DNA of 64,000 bases from an uncultured Prevotellaceae bacterium (lineage in GTDB: Bacteria; Bacteroidota; Bacteroidia; Bacteroidales; Muribaculaceae), in the NCBI GenBank assembly GCA_937916085.1, contig CALGGO010000090.1:1-64000 (forward strand), given 5' to 3'. Positions 34,348-42,794 of the stretch are shown piece by piece. The notes under the pieces were generated by a model. It was not told the DNA's origin. It made no database searches and saw only the letters and a program-made list of their open reading frames with translations. The position numbers and the translations under genes are program-made. The number at the start of each line of letters is the position of its first letter. Position 1 is the first letter of the stretch.

Positions 34348-35376
34348 TTAGTCAAGAATTGTATTCCAGCCGTGAATGTCCTCGATGTCACCCTTCTGGA
34401 TGCCCTGCAGACGCTTGTAAAGCTCTGTAACAACGGGACCAGGATTGCCATCCTTTGAGATGACGTAGGTCTTGTCGTTGTCATTGTCATAAATCTCACT
34501 CAATGGCGAGCAAACTGCTGCAGTGCCGCACTCTGCCGCCTCGTCAACCTCAGCAAGCTCCTCAATGGGGATTGGACGGCATTCTACCTCAAGACCCATG
34601 TCCTTAGCAATCTGCTGAAGACTCATGTTGGTGATTGAGGGCAGGATGGAACCGCTCTTGGGAGTGATGTATTTGTTGCCCTTGATGGCGAAGAAGTTGG
34701 CGGGACCGCACTCGTCGAGATATTTCTTTTCTTTTGGATCAAGGAAGAGCACTGCCGAGAAGCCATTCTCCTGAGCACGAGCTGTGGCGCCCATACCGCA
34801 GGCATAGTTGCCGCCCACTTTCCAACGGCCTGTGCCGCAGGGTGCTGCACGGTCATACTCTCGATACACAGCCACTTTGGTAGGCTTGAAGCCCTCGGGG
34901 AAGTAAGGACCAACAGGTGTCACGAAGATGATTAGCGTGTACTCGTCGGCAGGCTTAACGCCTACTCTTGCCTGAGTGCCAATCTCAACGGGACGGATGT
35001 AAAGCGAGCTGCCACTCTCGTAGGGAGGAATGAAACGCTCGTTGAGCTTCACGACTTTTTTCACCATCTCCAAGAACAGCTCTTCGGGCACGGGTTCCAT
35101 CTTGATGCCTTTGGCACTGTTGATAAGGCGCTGGGCATTGGCCTCGGGACGGAAGATGCGGATTTTGCCGTCTTTGCCACGGAATGCCTTTAATCCCTCA
35201 AAGATTTCTTGACCATAGTGCAGGCAGGTTGCAGCGATGTGGATGTTTACAAATTCTGAATCGCTAACCTCAATCTCGCCCCACTTGCCGTCTTTGTAGA
35301 TGCAGCGCACATTATAGTCGGCCTTAAGATATCCAAAAGGCAGGCTACTCCAATTAATGTTCTCTAAGTTTGTCAT
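34348..35376 (-). CDS. ilvE: Branched-chain amino acid aminotransferase
   Basis: A 342-residue PLP enzyme of fold type IV that transaminates leucine, isoleucine and valine with 2-oxoglutarate. The length and sequence fit the longer (BCAT2-like) type: QEIFEGLKAFRG, SSLYIRPVEIG, the PLP lysine K186 in GRWKVGGNYACG, and EAAECGTAAVCSP near the C-terminus. No other ilv or leu genes are adjacent. It is followed by no obvious terminator and preceded by a long heptad region that lies upstream of the next minus-strand gene downstream, not its own promoter. Confidence 0.96.
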   Translation of the reverse strand: MTNLENINWSSLPFGYLKADYNVRCIYKDGKWGEIEVSDSEFVNIHIAATCLHYGQEIFEGLKAFRGKDGKIRIFRPEANAQRLINSAKGIKMEPVPEELFLEMVKKVVKLNERFIPPYESGSSLYIRPVEIGTQARVGVKPADEYTLIIFVTPVGPYFPEGFKPTKVAVYREYDRAAPCGTGRWKVGGNYACGMGATARAQENGFSAVLFLDPKEKKYLDECGPANFFAIKGNKYITPKSGSILPSITNMSLQQIAKDMGLEVECRPIPIEELAEVDEAAECGTAAVCSPLSEIYDNDNDKTYVISKDGNPGPVVTELYKRLQGIQKGDIEDIHGWNTILD

Positions 35377-35431
35377 AATTTAGTAATTGTGTATTAAAAA
35401 GTTATATCATTGATATTGTTTCATTTTTCGA

Positions 35432-35618
35432 AGATCGGAGATCGAGTATCGGGGATCGGTTATCGTTGGCCGTTGGCTTTTGTACTTTGTCCTTAGTCCT
35501 TGGTCCTTTGTACTTTGTACTTTGTACTTAGTCCTTTGTACTTTGTACTTAGTCCTTTGTACTTTGTACTTAGTCCTTAGCCCTTTGTCCTCTAAACTCT
35601 AAACTCTAACCTCTAAAC
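35432..35618. repeat. Longest heptad array of the window
   Basis: AGATCGG, AGATCGA, GTATCGG, GGATCGG, TTATCGT (35432-35466), then after a 5-bp register shift twenty unbroken heptads at 35479-35618: sixteen of TTTGTAC/TTAGTCC type and four of TCTAAAC/TCTAACC type. A TGCGCGAAGCGCA mini-hairpin follows. It lies between ilvE and the small secreted-protein gene. Confidence 0.92.
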
Positions 35619-35632
35619 TGCGCGAAGCGCAT

Positions 35633-35959
35633 TTAAATCGCCACTTTTTGGGTTATGTTTCCTACTTTTACCATATAGATGCCTCGCTTTAGTCTTAGTT
35701 CCGACGTTCCCGGTTGAAGTGTCGCCTGAGACACAAGTTGTCCAAGAATCGTGAACACCTTGACTTGAATAGTATGCGGAGTCTTTATTATAATAGTGCC
35801 GCTGCGTTGGTATATCTCAATGCCGTCGGTGGTGCGGGAATCAGTAAGGCATTTTCCCTGTATATCGCCAGAGACCTCTCGCCACTGAACTTTGCCACTC
35901 GAGGGCGACGATATTGCCAACGAAAAGACAAGGGTTAATATTACAATAAGCTTCCTCAT
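35633..35959 (-). CDS. Small secreted protein made of a T9SS-type C-terminal domain
   Basis: A 108-residue protein. A signal peptide (about residues 1-22) and a short linker are followed by a domain of about 60 residues that looks like the type A sorting domain of the type IX secretion system: IEIYQRSGTIII, VKVFTILGQLVSQATLQPGTSELRLKRGIYMVKVGN with the usual L-x-x-G-I-Y-x-V-K pattern. There is no passenger domain. The last residues QKVAI lack the usual final lysine-rich strand end. It could be a degraded gene remnant or a free-standing CTD. A -7 element TATTTTTG (minus, 35985-35978) precedes it with a leader of about 15 nt. It is in a gap of 256 bp from ilvE. Confidence 0.7.
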   Translation of the reverse strand: MRKLIVILTLVFSLAISSPSSGKVQWREVSGDIQGKCLTDSRTTDGIEIYQRSGTIIIKTPHTIQVKVFTILGQLVSQATLQPGTSELRLKRGIYMVKVGNITQKVAI

Positions 35960-36154
35960 CGGCTTTCAATCTATCTGCAAAAATACTATTTTCTTCGAAA
36001 ACAAAAAAAAGTATTATGGTTTTTTTTCATATTATTGCTTAAAAATTGTCAATAATGCGGTTTTCAAGCCCTAAAAGACCAAAAAAGCGCCTTTGAAAGA
36101 CCATCATTTTAAGCAACAGATTACAAATTGTAAGCAGAATTATGAGAAAGGATC

Positions 36155-36793
36155 TTATATGTATGGGTTGTAAATTTTCTCGTCGCCAACGGTGGTAGTG
36201 TCGCCGTGACCGGGAGCTATCACCGTGTCATTGGGCAAGGTCAATATTTTTGTCTTTATCACATCTATGAGCTGCGTGAAAGAGCCACCAAGCAAGTCGG
36301 TGCGGCCTATGCTGCTCTGGAAAATCACATCGCCAGTAAGGATCAACGCGCTGTCGGCAATATAAAACGACAATGAGCCAGGAGAATGGCCAGGAGTCTC
36401 AAGCACTTTGATATCCTCACTGCCAAGTGTTATAACATCGCCTTCACTGAGCATCTTGTCGATAACGAGAGGGCTGGAACCAATCTTCAAGCCAAATCGC
36501 TGGGCCTGAACGGGCATGTTCTCGGCGATGACAGCTTCCTTGGCTCCAGCCTCCACGTCAACGCCATAGTGTTGAGAGAGCCATCGAGCGCCACAGGCAT
36601 GGTCGATGTGGCAATGCGTGAGCAGGATGTGTTTCAAAGTGAGATTGTTGCCATCAATGAAAGAGGTCATCATCTCTCGCTCGCTGTCAAGCATCATGCC
36701 TGGATCAACAACTATGCACTCCCCCCCAGGTACGCTCCACAAGATGTAGCAGTTCATGCCAAACGGGTTCATTGTAAATCGGGATATCTTCAT
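36155..36793 (-). CDS. MBL-fold metallo-hydrolase (glyoxalase II-like)
   Basis: About 212 residues from the ATG at 36793; the earlier in-frame ATG at 36823 is less likely. The metal-binding signature THCHIDHACG is followed by LETPGHSPGSLSFY and VIFQSSIGRTDL and APGHGDTTTVGDEK. This is the single-domain hydroxyacylglutathione hydrolase-like group, which hydrolyses thioesters; its true substrate is unknown. The intergenic stretch 35960-36154 holds only the promoter of the small secreted-protein gene and AT-rich sequence. Confidence 0.9.
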   Translation of the reverse strand: MKISRFTMNPFGMNCYILWSVPGGECIVVDPGMMLDSEREMMTSFIDGNNLTLKHILLTHCHIDHACGARWLSQHYGVDVEAGAKEAVIAENMPVQAQRFGLKIGSSPLVIDKMLSEGDVITLGSEDIKVLETPGHSPGSLSFYIADSALILTGDVIFQSSIGRTDLLGGSFTQLIDVIKTKILTLPNDTVIAPGHGDTTTVGDEKIYNPYI

Positions 36794-36832
36794 ATATCTT
36801 TTGGTATTTAGTTCATGAGCCAACTAGGGATA

Positions 36833-36930
36833 TGTTAACGAGCTGACAAGCAAGCGGATAAGTCGCATTTTGCTTTACTGCCATTGCCTTGTTTGCTTGT
36901 TCCTTGTCTGCTTGTCTGCTTGTCAGCTTT
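36833..36930. repeat. Octad arrays between the MBL gene and rsmG
   Basis: GAGCTGACAAGC-type words, a CATTTTGC spacer, then CTTGTTTG, CTTGTTCC, and CTTGTCTG, CTTGTCTG, CTTGTCAG words running to the rsmG stop region. Confidence 0.75.
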
Positions 36931-37551
36931 TTAAACAGGAAAATATACTATTTTCTTCGTCTTGAAGAATTCTTCTTTAAAGTAAGTGCTTATCTCGTCA
37001 ACAAGCACATTTTTCTTATAACGGGACAGTTCATTCTCAAGGTCGCCACCCTTCAAGCACAGCAAGCCGTTGGGAATGGCATTCTTGTTGTCGGCACTGA
37101 AGAAACGGCGCACCAACTTAAGCATATCGCCAAGCGGCATCACCGCACGGCTCACTACGAAGTCAAACTTGCCCTTCACCTCCAGCACGTCGCCATGCTG
37201 AAAGGTGACATTGGTCAATCCAGCATGCTCGGCGATGTCTTGTGCCACACGCAGCTTCTTGCCCACGCGGTCAACTAAGTGGAATTTCACCTCAGGATAG
37301 TAAATGGCAAGAGGAAGCCCGGGCAGTCCCCCACCAGTGCCCAAGTCCATGACTGACGTCTGTGGCATGAATTTCACAAACTTGACAAGTGCCAACGAAT
37401 GCAGCAAGTGATTCACCTCAAGGTTGGAGATGTCCTTGCGGGAGATCACATTGATTTTCTCGTTCCACTCGGGATAAAGCCGCATCAGCACGTCAAACTG
37501 CTGCAACTGGCTATCGCTTAACTCAGGAAAGTAATTTTTTATAATGTCCAT
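36931..37551 (-). CDS. rsmG: 16S rRNA (guanine(527)-N7)-methyltransferase
   Basis: A 206-residue enzyme using S-adenosylmethionine to methylate G527 of 16S rRNA. The SAM site is clear: VMDLGTGGGLPGLPLAIYYP, then HLVDRVGKKLRVAQDIAEHAG and FDFVVSRAV. The length is normal. Its ATG overlaps the stop of the upstream lipoprotein gene by one base, so the two are translationally coupled. Such pairing with an unrelated lipoprotein is not a usual operon partner. Confidence 0.95.
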   Translation of the reverse strand: MDIIKNYFPELSDSQLQQFDVLMRLYPEWNEKINVISRKDISNLEVNHLLHSLALVKFVKFMPQTSVMDLGTGGGLPGLPLAIYYPEVKFHLVDRVGKKLRVAQDIAEHAGLTNVTFQHGDVLEVKGKFDFVVSRAVMPLGDMLKLVRRFFSADNKNAIPNGLLCLKGGDLENELSRYKKNVLVDEISTYFKEEFFKTKKIVYFPV

Positions 37552-38381
37552 TAGATACGATTTAGAGCCGACTCCTCACATTTGAAACGCATCAGTTCTT
37601 CAAAGGGCAACATCAACGAGGTCTCCCCCACCGCAGGAACAGCAAGCACACCAGGCTCATAGCACCAAGTGATGCCATTCTCGCTGAAGTAGAAATTATC
37701 GGTGATAACCAGGTTCGACAAGTTGTAATAGCCGCACATATATAACTCATCTTCATCTTTCACATTTTGCGACTCAATGAGTTTTGACTTTAGCATTTGA
37801 TTGATTTGTCCTTCACTATTGCCGAAAAACAAATCATTATGTGTTATCTTTTTCATTAGCAACAGGTCAAGATTCACATAACGATGTGTATCCGAGGTCT
37901 CTTTGTCGTTTTTCTTCACAACCTTCTCGCAACAGAATGAGAGAACGTCATTATCATTATAAACATTTGTTATCTTTACAGTAATCTCAAAATTATCAAC
38001 ATCGATATTGTCGTAATCTTCTTCAGCTTCTGCATTGTCCTGATTAACTTGAAGAGGAGAATTTTGGGTAATCAACGACTTCGCGTAATAGTTTAAGGCC
38101 GACTTTATATCACTCACAGTATCAGGGCAATGAAGGAGGGACTTACAAAACAGTCGTTGTAATTGTTCAGTATTACCCTTATCCTTATAATCTTCGGGAT
38201 AGGAAATCTCTACTCTTGTCTTGATTTTGCACAGCTCACCATTGCTTTTCTTGAAGGCGTCTTCTACTACTATCGAGTCACTGGCTAGCGTCACTTCACT
38301 CTTTCCTTTGCACGAAATGATGGTCAACGATAGCAGTACCAGCATCGGTATAATAAAGTATAACGGTTTTTTGTGGTCCAT
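37551..38381 (-). CDS. DUF3298 / RsiV-like lipoprotein
   Basis: A 276-residue protein with a lipoprotein signal peptide (lipobox TIISC, acylated at about C24). The C-terminal half (about residues 165-265) resembles DUF3298: DLLLMKKITHNDLFFGNSEG..., then FYFSENGITWCYEPGVLAVPAVGETSLMLPFEEL. The central region is acidic. In other bacteria this domain is found in RsiV, an anti-sigma factor that binds lysozyme, but free-standing lipoprotein forms have unknown roles. It precedes rsmG with a TAATG overlap. Confidence 0.82.
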   Translation of the reverse strand: MDHKKPLYFIIPMLVLLSLTIISCKGKSEVTLASDSIVVEDAFKKSNGELCKIKTRVEISYPEDYKDKGNTEQLQRLFCKSLLHCPDTVSDIKSALNYYAKSLITQNSPLQVNQDNAEAEEDYDNIDVDNFEITVKITNVYNDNDVLSFCCEKVVKKNDKETSDTHRYVNLDLLLMKKITHNDLFFGNSEGQINQMLKSKLIESQNVKDEDELYMCGYYNLSNLVITDNFYFSENGITWCYEPGVLAVPAVGETSLMLPFEELMRFKCEESALNRI

Positions 38382-38404
38382 AGTTAATGATATTCTATTT
38401 TTTT

Positions 38405-38468
38405 ATAAAATGCTCACGCTCCGAAAGCTTTGAGCAAGCTCAGCTTTCTCTCGCTTAATCGCATTTTT
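38405..38468 (+). repeat. Dispersed ~65-bp hairpin repeat, copy 3 (tandem pair)
   Basis: ATAAAATGCTCACGCTC start, central GAGCAAGCTC, end TCGCATTTTT. It is followed 2 bp later by copy 4 in the same orientation. Confidence 0.85.
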
Positions 38469-38470
38469 GA

Positions 38471-38534
38471 ATAAAATGCTCACGCTCGGAAAACTTTGAG
38501 CAAGCTCAGCTTTCTCTCGCTTAATCGCATTTTT
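38471..38534 (+). repeat. Dispersed ~65-bp hairpin repeat, copy 4 (tandem pair)
   Basis: It differs from copy 3 at only a few positions (for example CGGAAAAC against CCGAAAGC). The pair is 66 bp out of phase, so it looks like a recent tandem duplication. It lies ahead of the DUF4252 gene. Confidence 0.85.
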
Positions 38535-38613
38535 CAGACCGCTAAAGTATAAAAAAAATTGTTAATAACGAAATATTAACCCCAATATTCATCATTTTTG
38601 TCAAAAAATGCAC

Positions 38614-38621
38614 TACTTTTG
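38614..38621 (+). promoter_or_regulatory. -7 element of the DUF4252 gene
   Basis: TACTTTTG, 40 bp before the ATG at 38662. Confidence 0.55.
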
Positions 38622-38661
38622 CCAATAAAATGAGTATTAACGCACTATAAACACCAATAAA

Positions 38662-39213
38662 ATGATGAAAAACCTATTTAAATATTTCGCGATTATTGCC
38701 CTCGTGGCAATGGCGGCAATAAATGCCAGCGCTCAATCGACGGCTGTCGATAAAGTGGCGCAACTCGACGATGTGTATTGCTTCAACATGCCCGAGTTTA
38801 TGATTAAAGGTATTGAGAAGCTTGGCGGCAACGACATCCTCAAAGCTACTCCCTTACCCACAGGAGTGCTCAAAAAGGTGAAGAACATTCAGTTCATCTC
38901 CACCAGTAAGAAGAAAGCAGTGAAAAAGGCGCAGAAAATCCTCAAAGACCTTGACGACACAAGCAAATATCAAGTGATTTTCCGTTCCAGTTCCAATAAA
39001 ACAGAGAAAATCGCCATCTACGCCTACCCTGCCCGAAGCGAGAGATTCTCAGAGGTGGTGCTCCTCATCAACGAGCATGACCGACAGCTCACACTCTTCC
39101 AGCTCCTCGGCGAGTTCAGCATGGAAGACGTCAACGACATCGAGGAAGAACTAAACGACAACAAAACCCAAGACGACGAAGACCTAATAATCATCGACGC
39201 AAGCAAGAAATAG
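38662..39213 (+). CDS. DUF4252 family exported protein
   Basis: A 183-residue protein (start at 38662 or the adjacent ATG at 38665). The signal peptide ends near residue 24 (INASA/Q). The mature part has the DUF4252 pattern: K-N-I-Q-F-I-S, a lysine-rich amphipathic segment KKKAVKKAQKILKDL, and VIFRSSSNKTEKIAIYAYP; the C-terminal tail is strongly acidic. This Bacteroidota family has no known function. It is monocistronic, with its own terminator. Confidence 0.87.
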   Translation: MMKNLFKYFAIIALVAMAAINASAQSTAVDKVAQLDDVYCFNMPEFMIKGIEKLGGNDILKATPLPTGVLKKVKNIQFISTSKKKAVKKAQKILKDLDDTSKYQVIFRSSSNKTEKIAIYAYPARSERFSEVVLLINEHDRQLTLFQLLGEFSMEDVNDIEEELNDNKTQDDEDLIIIDASKK

Positions 39214-39237
39214 ACAACAAAAAAACACATAATATTG

Positions 39238-39277
39238 ACAAGGTCACCATCCCATTTCGGATAGTGACCTTGTTATT
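39238..39277 (+). terminator. Terminator after the DUF4252 gene
   Basis: A 15-bp stem ACAAGGTCACCATCC / GGATAGTGACCTTGT with one mismatch, followed by TATTT. Confidence 0.75.
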
Positions 39278-39371
39278 TACTGGTAATACTTCTAGCCTTG
39301 AGCTATACAAAACCTCAAATTTCCATGATTTTTAACTTAAAGTATCACACAATAGCAAACAATTCGTTTTG

Positions 39372-39455
39372 GTCAGATTTCAGATCTCTGATTTCTGAAC
39401 TCTGTCCCCTAGTCGTTTTTGGTCGTTTCTAGTCGTTTGACTCTACAATAACCAC
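39372..39455. repeat. Partial TCAGATT/TCTGATT and TCGTTTxTAG array
   Basis: TCAGATT, TCAGATC, TCTGATT, TCTGAAC, then three TCGTTT words spaced 10 bp. It is related to the composite at 34187 and 58932. The 39278-39371 part of the gap shows nothing recognisable. Confidence 0.7.
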
Positions 39456-39491
39456 GGATTTCACTAAGAATTGTTTGTAATTGTTTGAAAA

Positions 39492-41618
39492 TTATTCCAG
39501 TCCGCGCAAGCGGAGGAGAGCTTTGGCGTCGGGTTCTTTGCCGCGGAATTTCTTGTAGAGGGTCATGGCATCCTCGGTGTCGCCAGCCTCAAGGATGTAG
39601 CGGCGATAGTCGTTGGCAACATTCACGTTCATGGGGCCTTCCTGCTGGAAACGCTCCCAACCATCGGCCTCCAGTACTTGTGACCACAGGTAAGTGTAGT
39701 AGCCGCAGCTATATTCCTCGCTGTTGAAGATGTGCTTGAAATAGGGGCTGCGATAGCGATACTCTATAATCTCGGGCTTGCGAAGACGCTTAGATACCGA
39801 GCGCTCAAAGGCCTTCACGTCGATGTTGTCGCACCAGTTGAGCTTGTGCCACTCGATGTCGAGCAAGGCAGCACCCACCAGCTCAGTAGTCATAAAGCCT
39901 TGATTGAACTTTGATGACTCAATGAGTTTATCAACAAGCGCTTGCGGAATTACTTCACCGGTCTTATAGTGCTTGGCATAATTCTTGAGAACCTCGGGCA
40001 CAAGCATCCAGTGCTCATTGATTTGAGATGGCATCTCCACCAAGTCGCGGTCAACGTTGGTGCCAGCTAATCCACGGTAAGCCACTTGAGTCATCATGCC
40101 GTGCAAAGCGTGTCCAAACTCGTGGAACACGGTCTCCACCTGATCGATAGAGAGCAGCGATGGGGAGTTGCTGGTGGGAGGGTTGAAACTGCCCACATTA
40201 TAAACGATGGGACGCTCCTCAACACCATTATAGTTGAACGCACTCTGCATCTCGTTCATCCATGCGCCTTGCGCCTTGGTGGCACGAGGGAAATAGTCGG
40301 TCATAAACACGGCGAGGTGCTTGCCTTGGGCATCCTTCACATCATAGACGGTGACCTCGGGATTGTACTTGGGAGCGTCTTTCATCTCAGTGAAAGTGAT
40401 GCCATAAAGCTTGTTGGCGACATAGAAGATGCCGTTCTTCACCACGCTGTTCAGCTCGAAGTAGGGACGCACCTCATCTTCGCTGAAGCTGTAACGCTCG
40501 GCTTTCACCTTGCCAGCATAGTAATAATAGTCCCAAGGCTCGAGTTTGAAGTTTGCGCCATGAGCATCAGCATACTTCTGCATATCGGCGACTTCCTCGT
40601 CAACCTTCTTGATGGCAGGCCACCAGATTTGCATGAGCAAGTCTTCGGCATTCTCCACGGTCTTCGCCATCACAGCGTCGCAGGCATAGTCGGCATAGGT
40701 CTCAAATCCCAGCAGATTGGCTTTGCGTGTGCGCAGCTTTAGTATCTCATTGATATTCTCGCTGTTGTCCCACTCGTCGCCGTGGCTAGCTGTGCTAGTG
40801 TAGAGCTTGTACATCTTCTCACGCAGGTCGCGGTTGTCGGCATCGTTGAGCACGGCAAGACGAGTGGCTGCCGAGGCAGTGAATGCCCAGCCTTGATGTC
40901 CGCGACTCTTGGCGAGCTCGGCAGCACCGTCAATCACCTCCTGCGAGAGGCCCGAGAGTTGTGACTTGTCGGTAACATAAATCACATTCTCGCTCATCTC
41001 ACGCATCACGTTCTTGCCAAAGGCGAGCTCCAGCTCTGCCTCGCGCTGATTGATTTTCATCAACTCCTCTTTCTGTTCGGCATTAAGCAGCGCGCCCTTG
41101 CGCACAAACTTCTTGTAGTACTTCTCCACAAGTCGTTTCTGCACATCGTCAAGACCCATCTGGTCGGCATTATTATGCACCATCTTGATGCGTGAGAAGA
41201 GACCTTCGTTCATGTAAATCTCGTCGTTGTGGGCGGTCATCATGGGCATGAACTTCTCGGCAATCTCCTGCATCTCGGGAGTGGCGTCGCTCTCGTTAAG
41301 TGCCACAAACACGGCACATACCTTATTATAAGTCTCTCCGCTGTTGTCGAGGGCGAGGACTGTGTTCTCAAAAGTGGGAGTCTGACGCGCATTTGCGATC
41401 ATCTCAATCTCCTGGTTGTGCTGTGCGATACCTTGCTCCAAAGCAGGCAGATAGTGCTCATACTTGATTTTCTCGAATGGCGGAATTTTATATTTTGTGG
41501 TATATTCCGTCAAGAAAGGATTTGTGTTTTCGTTAGCTTTCACTTTCTTAGGTGTTTTGCCTGCTGCCGGCAATGCCAAAACAGCGATGGCGAGCAATGA
41601 TACAAATAAATTTCTCAT
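39492..41618 (-). CDS. M3 family metallopeptidase, exported (second copy)
   Basis: A 708-residue protein with a signal peptide (MRNLFVSLLAIAVLALPAAG). The zinc site is H499-E-F-G-H503 in TVFHEFGHALHGMM, and the C-terminal substrate-channel segment (FNSEEYSCGYYTYLWSQVLEADGW) is intact. It is about the length of the copy at 17749-19839 but clearly diverged in sequence, so the two are old paralogues. It probably acts in the periplasm on short peptides. It follows the EEP gene on the same strand by 27 bp and may be the last gene of that operon. Confidence 0.92.
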   Translation of the reverse strand: MRNLFVSLLAIAVLALPAAGKTPKKVKANENTNPFLTEYTTKYKIPPFEKIKYEHYLPALEQGIAQHNQEIEMIANARQTPTFENTVLALDNSGETYNKVCAVFVALNESDATPEMQEIAEKFMPMMTAHNDEIYMNEGLFSRIKMVHNNADQMGLDDVQKRLVEKYYKKFVRKGALLNAEQKEELMKINQREAELELAFGKNVMREMSENVIYVTDKSQLSGLSQEVIDGAAELAKSRGHQGWAFTASAATRLAVLNDADNRDLREKMYKLYTSTASHGDEWDNSENINEILKLRTRKANLLGFETYADYACDAVMAKTVENAEDLLMQIWWPAIKKVDEEVADMQKYADAHGANFKLEPWDYYYYAGKVKAERYSFSEDEVRPYFELNSVVKNGIFYVANKLYGITFTEMKDAPKYNPEVTVYDVKDAQGKHLAVFMTDYFPRATKAQGAWMNEMQSAFNYNGVEERPIVYNVGSFNPPTSNSPSLLSIDQVETVFHEFGHALHGMMTQVAYRGLAGTNVDRDLVEMPSQINEHWMLVPEVLKNYAKHYKTGEVIPQALVDKLIESSKFNQGFMTTELVGAALLDIEWHKLNWCDNIDVKAFERSVSKRLRKPEIIEYRYRSPYFKHIFNSEEYSCGYYTYLWSQVLEADGWERFQQEGPMNVNVANDYRRYILEAGDTEDAMTLYKKFRGKEPDAKALLRLRGLE

Positions 41619-41645
41619 AAGTTACATATTATTAATTAGTTAATC

Positions 41646-42782
41646 TTATTTCCAAACAAAGGTCGCCATTTGTGGATAGTGGTCGCTGTCGGCAATCTTG
41701 TCGCGACGCCACCCAACTGCTTCCATATCTCCACGATATAAGATGTGGTCAATCTTAAAATACATACGATTGGCATTAAAGGTGTAAGTGATGCCACAGC
41801 CACAGTCTTGAAAGGAGTCGTGAAAGTCTTCGCCTCGTATTATGCGATAGCAATAAGACGATGGAGCCTCATTAAAATCACCGCACACTATTACGTTGTC
41901 AGGACCATTGTCTATCATTGAACGAACTATCTCGGCCTCTTGGGCATGAAGCACAAAAGCACGCCCCAACTTGTCGAAGAGCGAATGTTTGATGCGTTTT
42001 AAATTGCTGCGATTATTCACGTTCACTTCCCGGCCTAAGATATCGGAGTATAAATCTCTGTCACTTCTGTCCATTCCCATAGAACGCAGATGCAAACTGA
42101 TGATGCGCAGTTGCTTTCCACTTGGCATCTCGATGTCAAAAGCCTTGGCATAGACATCATGACTGGAATTTGTCTCAAATGCTGAATTGGGGACTACAGA
42201 ATAAGGATATTTAGACAAAATCACCAAGTCACGATAACCATCGCTATGATATGGATATTTCTGCTCAATTTCCTCACGCATGCCTATAACATTTGGCACT
42301 GTGAGGAAGTAGCGTTCTTGCGAACCCTCTTGCATGAGCACAAAATCGGCGTTCATATCGAGTATGTGCCGCATAGGCTTCGAGGGCTTGTCCTGATTGG
42401 TGTAATCAAAGTTGGCGACGTTATAACTCATCACCTTGAAAGACGAATTAGAATCATAATTCTTTGAAAACACATTGATCGGGCACACCGTGCTTATTGG
42501 GCTCCATGAGATAAGTATTGCCACCACAGGGATGAGGGCATATTGCCAACGCATGGAAATGAGCCACACAACAATTAATGCGATATTGACAATCAGCACG
42601 ACAGGTAACCCCAAAGTGAGCAACGCAAACAAAATGCTCTTTCTTGGGTCAATCAACCCACCCCATGCCGACGCCACCAGCAGCAAAGCCATAAATACTG
42701 TGACGCACAGAAATATAACCTTAACAGTGCGCTTGCCCACTTTAAGGCTCTTCTTCGCCATATTCTTGCCGACATTAGTCAT
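41646..42782 (-). CDS. Membrane-anchored endonuclease/exonuclease/phosphatase family protein
   Basis: A 378-residue protein. Three N-terminal transmembrane helices lie in residues about 20-95 (for example VIFLCVTVFMALLLVASAWGG). An EEP domain follows, with metal and catalytic residues in SYNVANFD, LMQEG, VVCGDFNEAP (as IVCGDFNEAPSS) and DSDHYPQ. Members can be nucleases, sphingomyelinases or phosphatases; this membrane type in Bacteroidota has no assigned substrate. The gene order rhomboid, rhomboid, EEP is compact and common in the phylum. Confidence 0.9.
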   Translation of the reverse strand: MTNVGKNMAKKSLKVGKRTVKVIFLCVTVFMALLLVASAWGGLIDPRKSILFALLTLGLPVVLIVNIALIVVWLISMRWQYALIPVVAILISWSPISTVCPINVFSKNYDSNSSFKVMSYNVANFDYTNQDKPSKPMRHILDMNADFVLMQEGSQERYFLTVPNVIGMREEIEQKYPYHSDGYRDLVILSKYPYSVVPNSAFETNSSHDVYAKAFDIEMPSGKQLRIISLHLRSMGMDRSDRDLYSDILGREVNVNNRSNLKRIKHSLFDKLGRAFVLHAQEAEIVRSMIDNGPDNVIVCGDFNEAPSSYCYRIIRGEDFHDSFQDCGCGITYTFNANRMYFKIDHILYRGDMEAVGWRRDKIADSDHYPQMATFVWK

Positions 42783-42794
42783 TGTTCATCTACA

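Noticed and set aside
35432..35618. CRISPR array
   Set aside because: Units are 7 bp with no spacers and no cas genes are nearby.
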